Below the pieces are notes generated by a model. The model saw only the letters and a program-made list of their open reading frames with translations. It made no database searches and was not told the DNA's origin. The position numbers and the translations under genes were made by a program. This document shows, piece by piece, positions 7,635 through 14,593 of a stretch of 64,000 nucleotides of DNA; within the stretch, counting starts at the first letter, position 1; each line of letters begins with the position of its first letter. The stretch comes from Roseomonas fluvialis (lineage in GTDB: Bacteria; Pseudomonadota; Alphaproteobacteria; Acetobacterales; Acetobacteraceae), in contig NZ_AP025637.1 in assembly GCF_022846615.1 (NCBI RefSeq), positions 2,939,001-3,003,000 of the forward strand, read 5' to 3'.

Positions 7635-8669
7635 TCAGCGCCAGCCGGCGCGCTGCATGATCTGCAGCGCCTGCGGGGCCAGCGCGCCGTAGCGCTGCGC
7701 ATTGACCTCGTCGGCCCGGAAGGTGCCGAGCGCGGCCAGCGCCGGATGCGGCGCGACATCGGCCACCACCGGGTATTCGAAATTGCCGTTGGCGAACAGT
7801 TCCTGCGCGCGCGGGCCTGTCAGGTATTCGATGAACTTCAGCGCCATCTCCTTGTTCGCGGAGGACCGCACGACGCCCGCGCCCGAGACGTTCACATGCG
7901 CGCCGCGGTCGCCCGCTCCCTGGTTCGGGAAGATCACGCCGATGCGGTCATACACCGCCTTCTCGGCCGGGTTCGACGAGGCACCGAAGCGCGCCAGGTA
8001 ATAGGTGTTGGCGATCGCGAGACCACCCACGCCCGCGGCCACGGCCTGGAACTGCGGCGTGTCGCCGCCCTGCGGCGGGCGCGCGAGGTTGGCCGCGACG
8101 CCGCGCGCCCAGGCCTCGGCCGCCTGTTCGCCGTCGGCCACCATGATGCTCGCCATCAGCGACGTGTTGTAGGGGTGCGCCGCGGCGCGCACCAGGATCT
8201 GGCCGCGGAACTCCGGCTTCGCCAGGTCCTCGTAGCGGTCGAGCCCCGCGGGGCGGCCGCGCTGCTTGTCGAACATCACGACGCGGGCGCGGCGCGAGAC
8301 GCCGTACCAATGCCCCTCGGGGTCGCGCAGACTGGCGGGCACGCGGCCCTGCAGCACCTGGCTCGTGGTCGGCGCCATGATGCCCGCGGCGACCGCGCGG
8401 GCGAGCCGCGCGCCATCCACCGTGATCAGCACGTCGGCCGGGGTATTCGCACCCTCGGACTGGATGCGGGCGATCAGCTGGTCGGCATCGCCTTCGATCA
8501 GGCGGATCCGCATCCCGGTCTCGGCGGTGAAGCCGTCATACAGCGCCCGGTCGGTGTCGTAATGGCGGGAGGAATAGAGCGCGAGGGTGCGGTCCTGCGC
8601 CAGGGCCGGGCGCGCCAGCGTGGCGGCGCCGAGCGCGGCGGGAAGGGCGAGGAGGTGGCGACGCAGCAT
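7635..8669 (-). CDS. Fe(3+) ABC transporter periplasmic binding protein (FbpA/FutA-like)
   Basis: Protein of 344 residues with a signal peptide of about 25 residues ending ARPALAQ. The mature start, LALYSSRHYDTDRALY, is characteristic of the FbpA/FutA/IdiA iron-binding family. A tyrosine pair at 223-224 in NTYYLARFG corresponds to the metal-coordinating tyrosines. Its role is to capture ferric iron in the periplasm and deliver it to a two-domain permease; the best local candidate is the permease at 1141-2817. It is the first gene of the operon with bfd and bfr. A Fur-box-like palindrome about 55 bp upstream suggests repression by iron. No ATPase or permease gene is in this operon. Confidence 0.9.
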   Translation of the reverse strand: MLRRHLLALPAALGAATLARPALAQDRTLALYSSRHYDTDRALYDGFTAETGMRIRLIEGDADQLIARIQSEGANTPADVLITVDGARLARAVAAGIMAPTTSQVLQGRVPASLRDPEGHWYGVSRRARVVMFDKQRGRPAGLDRYEDLAKPEFRGQILVRAAAHPYNTSLMASIMVADGEQAAEAWARGVAANLARPPQGGDTPQFQAVAAGVGGLAIANTYYLARFGASSNPAEKAVYDRIGVIFPNQGAGDRGAHVNVSGAGVVRSSANKEMALKFIEYLTGPRAQELFANGNFEYPVVADVAPHPALAALGTFRADEVNAQRYGALAPQALQIMQRAGWR

Positions 8670-8721
8670 GTCTGTGACCCTGTTCGACTGGCAGGGCCTT
8701 CCTACTGCAAATGCGAACCTG

Positions 8722-8739
8722 TCGCAAATGATTTTGCGA
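8722..8739 (-). promoter_or_regulatory. Fur-box-like palindrome upstream of the iron operon
   Basis: Perfect inverted repeat TCGCAAA-TGAT-TTTGCGA, 53 bp upstream of the Fe3+ binding protein start at 8669. AT-rich for this genome, with an AATGAT core like known Fur sites. A related half-site, GCAAATGCGAA (8707-8717), lies next to it. Position and shape fit an iron-responsive operator. It could equally belong to another Fur-family regulator such as Irr. Confidence 0.6.
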
Positions 8740-8832
8740 ACCCTTCTCAGTTACATCGTGCAACCGGACGCCCTGCCCCGCGCAGGACGCGGCGGCCGAT
8801 GCGCTGGCGCAGCGCACCGGCCGCCGCGACGG

Positions 8833-9618
8833 TCAGGGCTGCAGCCCGCGCAGGAATTTCTGCCGCGCGCCGCCCGCCGCCATCAGGAAGGCATGGTCCG
8901 ACCCGCTCAGCAGGAAGCGCGCACCCAGGCCGATGTAGTCCCGCGCCACGACTTCGTCGTAAACGCCGCCCATGCCCATGTGCTTGCCATGGGCCTTGCA
9001 GGCCGCGGCCACCTTCGCATAGGCGGCGCGCACATCCGGATGGCCGATCTGACCGGCGATGCCCATGGACGCCGTGAGGTCCGAGGTGCCGATCATCAGG
9101 CTGTCGACACCGGGCACGGCGGCGATGGCGTCGGCGTTGGCCACGGCCTCGGGCGTCTCGATCATCACGCAGACCAGGATCTCGGCGTTGAGTTCGCGCT
9201 GCGCGGCGGCGGTGTCGCTGACCATGAAGCCGTATTGCGCCGGCGGGCCGCCCCAGGACCGGCTGCCGGTCGGCGGGTAGCGGAAGGCCTGCACGACCGT
9301 CGCGGCCTCGTCCGCCGTGTCGACATGAGGCACCACGATGCCCATGGCCCCGTTGTCGAGGCAGCGCGTACCCTCGAAGATCGCGTCCTTGCACACGCGC
9401 ACGATGGGGGTCACGCCCTGCGACAGCGCGGCCATGCACATGCGCGTGGCGTCGTCGACGCTCATCGCGCCGTGCTCCATGTCGACGAACAGCCAGTCGA
9501 AGCCGCAGCCGGCGGCGATCATGCCGACCGCGGGCGTGCGCAGATGATGCACGCCGAAGCCGAGGGCGAGTTCGCCGGCTTCAAGGCGACGTCGGGCGAG
9601 GTTGGGTGCGAGAGGCAT
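8833..9618 (-). CDS. HpcH/HpaI-family class II aldolase
   Basis: Protein of 261 residues, the standard length for HpaI/RhmA-type metal-dependent 2-keto-3-deoxy acid aldolases, which cleave substrates to pyruvate and an aldehyde. Visible motifs are FDWLFVDMEHG near residues 39-49, the metal-binding MIETPEAV, and SLMIGTSDLTASMG with the second metal ligand Asp. The exact substrate (4-hydroxy-2-oxoheptanedioate, 2-keto-3-deoxy-L-rhamnonate, or a related acid) cannot be decided. It runs in the same direction as the SBP_bac_5 gene 55 bp upstream (9674-11239), so the pair may form one transcript. A peptide- or glycoside-type importer beside an aldolase suggests uptake and breakdown of a carbon source, but this is inference. 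Confidence 0.87.
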   Translation of the reverse strand: MPLAPNLARRRLEAGELALGFGVHHLRTPAVGMIAAGCGFDWLFVDMEHGAMSVDDATRMCMAALSQGVTPIVRVCKDAIFEGTRCLDNGAMGIVVPHVDTADEAATVVQAFRYPPTGSRSWGGPPAQYGFMVSDTAAAQRELNAEILVCVMIETPEAVANADAIAAVPGVDSLMIGTSDLTASMGIAGQIGHPDVRAAYAKVAAACKAHGKHMGMGGVYDEVVARDYIGLGARFLLSGSDHAFLMAAGGARQKFLRGLQP

Positions 9619-9673
9619 GATGGCGTTTCCCTGATTGGCAGTGGCCGCACGCCACCACGCGCATCCGGGGCGG

Positions 9674-11239
9674 TCAATCGGCGGGGCGGATGCTCATGGC
9701 CAGGGTGTACTGGTCGATGCGCGGCGTCATGGTGATGCCCTGACGCGCGCCCCAGTTGTTCACCTGCAGCAGCAACGGCAGCATCACCGCCTCGGCCAGC
9801 GCGAGGTCGGTCGCCTCGCGGATCAGCGCCAGGCGCCGCGGGGCCGCGACCTCGGCACCGGCGGCGACCAGCAGGCGGTCGAGCGCCGGGTTCGAATAGC
9901 GGATGCGGTTCGCATTGCCCAAGCCGCCCTGCCCGCGCGTGCCGAGCTGCGGCACGAGGGTGTACAGCGCCTCGCCGGTCTGGTTGCCCCAGGAGGAGAG
10001 GAAGACCGGCAATTCGTAGCGATTGCGCCGCGGCGTGAAGACCGCGTGCGGCATGGTCTCGACCGCGGTCGCGACGCCGATGCGCGTCCACATCTGCGCC
10101 ACGGCCTGGATCATGCGCGCCGAATTCACGATGCGGTCGTTGGAGGTGGTGATGGTCAGGCGGAAGCCGTTCGGATAGCCGGCTTCGGCCAGCAGGCGGC
10201 GGGCGGCATCGGGGTCGGTGCGCTCGACCGGGATATCGGCGAAGTGGCCGAAGAAGCCCTCGGGCAGGAACTGGCCGGTGGCGATGGCCTGGCCCTCGTT
10301 GATACGATCCACCAGGGCGCGGCGGTCGATCGCCAGGGACAGCGCGCGGCGCACGCGCACGTCGCCGAGCGGGTTGCGCGTGAGCGCCGGGGCGCCGTCA
10401 TTGGCGCGGATGTGGCCGGTGGCGAGGGCCTCGTCCGTTCGGTCGAAGCCGAGGAAGACCAGGCGGTTCGAAGCGATGGTGAAGACCTGCAGGCGCCGGT
10501 CGCCGCGCACCCGCGCGACATCAGCCGAGGGGATGTCGGCGATCACGTCCACATCGCCGGCCAGCAGCGCCGCGGTGCGCGCGGAATTGTTCGGGATGAC
10601 GCGGAAGGCGACGCGCTCCCAGGGTTCGCGCCCGCGCCAATACGTGTCGTTGCGGGTGTAGTGCGCCTCGGTTCCAGCGGACCAGCGGGCGAAGCGGTAG
10701 GGGCCGGTGCCGACCATGGCGCGGCCCGAATTGTAGTCGTCGGTGCTCGCACCCTCACCGTGGCGGCGCGAGACGATGAAGATATTTGACAGGTTCGCCA
10801 TCAGCAGCGGCGCCGGCGCGGCGGTGGTGATGCGCAGTTCGTGCGGCCCGATGATCTCGACCTGCCGCACCTCCCGCGTATAGGTGCCGAAGCTGCCCGG
10901 GCTGTTGGGCACATTGCCGGCGCGGTGCAGGGAGAAGGCGACGTCGTCCGCCGTGAAGGGCGTGCCGTCGTGCCAGCGCACGCCCTCGCGCAGCCGCACG
11001 GTCCAGGTGATGCCGTCGGTGGTCTCGGCGGCGGTGGCGAGTTCGGGTTCGAGCTGCATCGCGGCGTTCGGCGCGTGCAGGGTCTCGAAGACATGGGCGG
11101 CGGTGGCGCTGGATTGCGCGTGCGCGTGATAGTGCGGGTCGAGCGCGGTGGGCGGCGTGGCGAGCCCGATGGTGAGCGTCTGCGCCGCGGCAGGCAGCGC
11201 GGCGATGGCGAGCAGGGCAGCGAGGCGGATGCAACGCAT
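9674..11239 (-). CDS. ABC transporter substrate-binding protein, family 5 (dipeptide/oligopeptide type)
   Basis: Periplasmic binding protein of 521 residues in the DppA/OppA/NikA family. A signal peptide of about 20 residues ends in LPAAAQ. The mature part starts TLTIGLATPPTALDPHYH, the usual 'assumes a partial complex' opening, and contains WTVRLREGVRWHDGTPFTADDV, spread over the family's signature region. The chosen start at 11239 is preceded by GGAGGA at 5 bases. The longer open frame is not supported. The permease and ATPase genes normally found with such proteins are absent here, so it is an orphan in this window. Family members bind peptides, nickel or small glycosides; the substrate is unknown. 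Confidence 0.88.
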   Translation of the reverse strand: MRCIRLAALLAIAALPAAAQTLTIGLATPPTALDPHYHAHAQSSATAAHVFETLHAPNAAMQLEPELATAAETTDGITWTVRLREGVRWHDGTPFTADDVAFSLHRAGNVPNSPGSFGTYTREVRQVEIIGPHELRITTAAPAPLLMANLSNIFIVSRRHGEGASTDDYNSGRAMVGTGPYRFARWSAGTEAHYTRNDTYWRGREPWERVAFRVIPNNSARTAALLAGDVDVIADIPSADVARVRGDRRLQVFTIASNRLVFLGFDRTDEALATGHIRANDGAPALTRNPLGDVRVRRALSLAIDRRALVDRINEGQAIATGQFLPEGFFGHFADIPVERTDPDAARRLLAEAGYPNGFRLTITTSNDRIVNSARMIQAVAQMWTRIGVATAVETMPHAVFTPRRNRYELPVFLSSWGNQTGEALYTLVPQLGTRGQGGLGNANRIRYSNPALDRLLVAAGAEVAAPRRLALIREATDLALAEAVMLPLLLQVNNWGARQGITMTPRIDQYTLAMSIRPAD

Positions 11240-11436
11240 CGAAGTCCTCCGGCACGAGGGCCAGCCGAGTTTGCACGACGCGGGACGGGAAAGACAGGCG
11301 CGGCTTGCGACAGCCGCGGCACCTTCCGCCATCCGCATGGCCTGTCCGCGGCGGCCCGGCCTGTGGCGCCGGCGCGTCGCCGCGCCGGGTCGCCGAGGCT
11401 CGCTCCGCACGGACGGCGCGGAGCGCGGCAGGAGGC

Positions 11437-11877
11437 TCAGCGCGCCGCGATGGCGGCGATCTCGATCTTCACGTCGCGCGGCAGGCGCGCGGCCTGCACG
11501 GTCGCGCGCGCCGGCGGGTTGGTCGGGAAGTAGGTCGCGTAGACCGCGTTCATCCGCCCGAACTCATTGAGGTCCGCCATGAACACCGTGGTCGAGACGA
11601 TGTCGGCCATGGTGAAGCCGGCGGCCTCGACCACGGCGCGCAAATTGTCGAGCACCTGGCGCGTCTCGGCCTCGATGCTGCGGTCGGCGATCATCTGGTT
11701 GGTGCGCGGGTCGAGCGCGATCTGGCCGGCGAGGTACAGCGTGTTGCCCACGCGGATGGCCTGGCTATAGGGGCCGATGGCCTCGGGCGCGTTGCGGGTG
11801 GCGACGACGCGATCCTGCGCGGCAGCGGCGAGCGGCAGCATCAGCGCGAGGGCGGCAAGGGTCGGCAGGCGGATCAT
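11437..11877 (-). CDS. Secreted RidA-family protein
   Basis: A RidA/YjgF/UK114-type protein of 146 residues carrying an N-terminal signal peptide (hydrophobic core LAALALMLPLAAAAQ). Normal cytosolic RidA is about 130 residues and deaminates reactive enamine/imine intermediates from PLP enzymes. This one should be periplasmic. The family phrases GPYSQAIRVGNTLYLAGQIALD and ARATVQAARLP (with the carboxylate-binding Arg) are intact, as is the C-terminal EIAAIA. It sits alone between the SBP_bac_5 gene and the DNA ligase gene, all on the minus strand. What a periplasmic enamine deaminase would act on is unknown; a detoxifying or amide-hydrolysing role is only speculation. Confidence 0.87.
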   Translation of the reverse strand: MIRLPTLAALALMLPLAAAAQDRVVATRNAPEAIGPYSQAIRVGNTLYLAGQIALDPRTNQMIADRSIEAETRQVLDNLRAVVEAAGFTMADIVSTTVFMADLNEFGRMNAVYATYFPTNPPARATVQAARLPRDVKIEIAAIAAR

Positions 11878-11913
11878 GGTGGGGCTCCCGGGTTGGCGAT
11901 GGCCCGCCGAGGT

Positions 11914-13521
11914 TCACCCGGCGCGGTCGCGTTCCGCAAGCGTGGTGTCGATCAGCGCCTCCACGGTTTCCAGGCGGTCGGCTTCCTCGGGCGGCTTGTC
12001 GCGGCGGATGCGGGCGATGCGCGGGAAGCGAAGGGCCACACCGGATTTGTGGCGCGTGCTGCGCTGCGCGGCGTCAAAAGCGACTTCGAAGACGATGCCG
12101 CGCTCGACCTCCCGCACCGGGCCGAAGCGGTTGGTGGTGTTGTTCCTGATCCACTTGTCGAGCCAGGCGAGTTCGTCATCCGTGTAGCCGGAATACGCCT
12201 TGCCGATCGGCACCAATTCGCCATCCGCGCGCCAGACGCCGAAGGTGTAGTCGGAATAGAAGGACGACCGCTTGCCGTGGCCGCGCTGGGCGTACATCAG
12301 CACGGCATCGACGGTGAGCGGGTCGCGCTTCCACTTCCACCACAGGCCCTTGGTGCGGCCCGCCACATAGGGCGCGTCGGCGCGCTTGAGCATCAGCCCC
12401 TCGATCGATGCCGCGCGGGCGCCGTCGCGGATGCGGCCCAGCGTGTCGAGGCTGTCGAAGGGCACCAGCGCCGAGAGGTCCATGCGCGGCGGCGAGATGC
12501 GCGCGTGCCAGGATTCCAGCCGTGCGCGGCGGGTGTCGAAGGGCAGCGGGCGCAGGTCCTCGCCGGCGTCAAACAGCAGGTCGTACAGGCGCACGGCGGC
12601 GGGGAAGTCGCGCTGCATCTTGGCCGTCGGCGCCTTGCGGTTGAGGCGCTGCTGGAGGTCGGCGAAGGGGGCGACCTCGTTCTCCCGCACCACCAGCAAT
12701 TCGCCGTCGAGCACGGCGTGGAAATCCATCGCGGCGCAGATTTCGGGGAAAGCGCCGGAGATATCCTCCCCGCCGCGCGACCAGATGCGCCGCCCGCCGG
12801 GACCGGCGGTGAGCTGCACGCGGATGCCATCCCATTTCCATTCGGCACGCCAGTCCGGCGCGTGCAAGGCCGCGAGGTCGGGTGCCTCCAGCGGGTGCGC
12901 GAGCATCAGCGGGCGGAAGATCGGCTGGTCGCGCGGGTCGGGGCGCTCGGCCTGGCCTTCCAGCCAGCGGAACAGGGGCGCGTAGGGCCAGGCGACACCG
13001 TGCCAGACTTCCTCGATATCCTCGACGCGCTGGCCGGACCATTCGGCCAGCGCCACGCGCGCAAGGCGTGCGGAGACGCCCACGCGCAACCCGCCGGTGA
13101 CCAGCTTGATCAGCGCGAGCCGCCCGCCGGCGTCGAGTGTGTCGAGCCAGCCGGCGATCAGCGCCGGCACCTCGGCCTTGGGCGTGTCCTGCAGCGCCTG
13201 GACGATGTCCGACAGCGCCGGGGGCGGTGCGTTCACGCCCGCGCGCGGCTGCCAGACCAGGGCCAGCGTCTCGGCTAGGTCCCCGACATAGTCGTAGGAC
13301 ATGCGCCAGAGTTCCGGGTCGATGCGCGATGCGCCGAGCTCACGGATCACGCCGGGCTTGGCGGCGGAGAACACCAGTTCGTCCGTCAGCGCGGCCAGGC
13401 CGATGCCGCGCTCGGGGTCGGGTTGCGTCGCGAACCACTGCGCCAGCAGCGCCAGTTTCGCATTGCGCCCCGGCGTGAAGACCAGGCGTTCGAGCAGTTC
13501 GGCGAAGGCGGGCAGGCTCAT
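11914..13521 (-). CDS. ATP-dependent DNA ligase of the ligase-associated repair cluster
   Basis: Protein of 535 residues of the ATP-dependent ligase type found with a linked exonuclease, helicase and phosphoesterase, sometimes called cisplatin-damage-response ligase. The adenylation motif is EWKWDGIRV, with the nucleophilic Lys229. Downstream come the ligase phrases DGELLVV and EGLMLKRADAPYVAGR. An N-terminal helical DNA-binding part of about 200 residues precedes the catalytic core, and the OB-fold follows. Its start overlaps the exonuclease stop by ATGA, so the two are co-translated. Role: sealing nicks or breaks in a repair pathway distinct from replication, inferred from the family. Confidence 0.93.
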   Translation of the reverse strand: MSLPAFAELLERLVFTPGRNAKLALLAQWFATQPDPERGIGLAALTDELVFSAAKPGVIRELGASRIDPELWRMSYDYVGDLAETLALVWQPRAGVNAPPPALSDIVQALQDTPKAEVPALIAGWLDTLDAGGRLALIKLVTGGLRVGVSARLARVALAEWSGQRVEDIEEVWHGVAWPYAPLFRWLEGQAERPDPRDQPIFRPLMLAHPLEAPDLAALHAPDWRAEWKWDGIRVQLTAGPGGRRIWSRGGEDISGAFPEICAAMDFHAVLDGELLVVRENEVAPFADLQQRLNRKAPTAKMQRDFPAAVRLYDLLFDAGEDLRPLPFDTRRARLESWHARISPPRMDLSALVPFDSLDTLGRIRDGARAASIEGLMLKRADAPYVAGRTKGLWWKWKRDPLTVDAVLMYAQRGHGKRSSFYSDYTFGVWRADGELVPIGKAYSGYTDDELAWLDKWIRNNTTNRFGPVREVERGIVFEVAFDAAQRSTRHKSGVALRFPRIARIRRDKPPEEADRLETVEALIDTTLAERDRAG

Positions 13522-14573
13522 GGCGCGGCGGCCTCGGCGGGCGGTTCGCCCTCGTCTTCCTCGCCGCGGCCGACCAGGTGCAGGGCGCGGCCGCGGATGC
13601 CGCGCTGGCCGAGGGCATGGATCAGCGCGTCCTCGCGCCCATGCGTGACCCAGATCTCCGGCGCCTGCACGTCGTCGGCGGTGGCGAGCAGTTCATCCCA
13701 GTCGGCGTGGTCGGAGATGACCAGCGGCAATTCGATGCCGCCCTGCTTGGCGCGCTGGCGCACGCGCATCCAGCCGGAGGCGTTGCACACGACGGGCTCC
13801 GCCAGCCGCCGCGCCCAGCGATCCGCGATGGCCGAGGGCGGCGCCAGCACGATCGCGCCCTTCAGCTCGTCCTTCTTCGCGACCGTCGCCGCGCGCAATT
13901 CGCCCAGCGGCACGCCGAGCGCCTCGTACACACGGCACAGCGCGACATGCGCGCCATGCAGATGGATCGGCGCGTCCCAGCCGGCCAGGCGCAACAGCGC
14001 GATCAGCCGCTGGCATTTCCCGAGCGAGTAACAGCCCACTACATGCGTGCGCTCCGGGAACAGCGCGACGGATCGCAGCAGGCGCGCGATCTCGGCCGCG
14101 GCGGGCGGGTGGCGGAAGACCGGCAGGGCGAAGGTGGCTTCGGTGACGAAGACGTCGCAGGGTTCGGGTTCGAAGGCCGCCGCGGTCGGATCGGGGCGGC
14201 GCTTATAGTCGCCTGAGACCACGGCGCGGCTGCCCCGCCATTCCATGCAGACCTGCGCGGAGCCCAGCACATGCCCGGCCGGGCGCAGCCAGACGCGCAC
14301 CCCGTTCATGCCGATCGCTTCGCCGAAGCCGAGCGCCTGTTGGCTGACACCCGCCCTGCCCTCGCCCATGCGCTGCGTCATGATGGCGAGCGTCTCGCGC
14401 GTGGCCAGCACATGCGCGTGGCCCGGGCGTGCATGGTCGGAATGGCCGTGGCTGATGATGGCGCGGTCCACGGCGCGGGTCGGGTCGATGAAGAAGCCGC
14501 CGGGCTCGCACCACAGGCCGGAGGGGGTGACCTTCAGCCAGGTCTCGGGATGGGGGGCGTTCACGGGTTGCAT
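13518..14573 (-). CDS. Ligase-associated metallo-beta-lactamase-fold DNA exonuclease
   Basis: Protein of 351 residues with the metallo-beta-lactamase motif ISHGHSDHARPGH near residues 40-52, followed by the metal ligand Asp in SGDYKRRPD. It is related to beta-CASP nucleases such as SNM1/Pso2. In the ligase-associated cluster it is expected to trim DNA ends before sealing. The start at 14573 (MQPVNAPHP) is preferred over longer upstream frames, which cross into the divergent helicase gene. Only 20 bp separate this start from the helicase start, so at least one of the two promoters must lie in coding sequence. The downstream ligase begins in an ATGA overlap with this gene's stop. Confidence 0.92.
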   Translation of the reverse strand: MQPVNAPHPETWLKVTPSGLWCEPGGFFIDPTRAVDRAIISHGHSDHARPGHAHVLATRETLAIMTQRMGEGRAGVSQQALGFGEAIGMNGVRVWLRPAGHVLGSAQVCMEWRGSRAVVSGDYKRRPDPTAAAFEPEPCDVFVTEATFALPVFRHPPAAAEIARLLRSVALFPERTHVVGCYSLGKCQRLIALLRLAGWDAPIHLHGAHVALCRVYEALGVPLGELRAATVAKKDELKGAIVLAPPSAIADRWARRLAEPVVCNASGWMRVRQRAKQGGIELPLVISDHADWDELLATADDVQAPEIWVTHGREDALIHALGQRGIRGRALHLVGRGEEDEGEPPAEAAAP

Positions 14574-14593
14574 ATGGGTGGCTTCCCGGGGCG

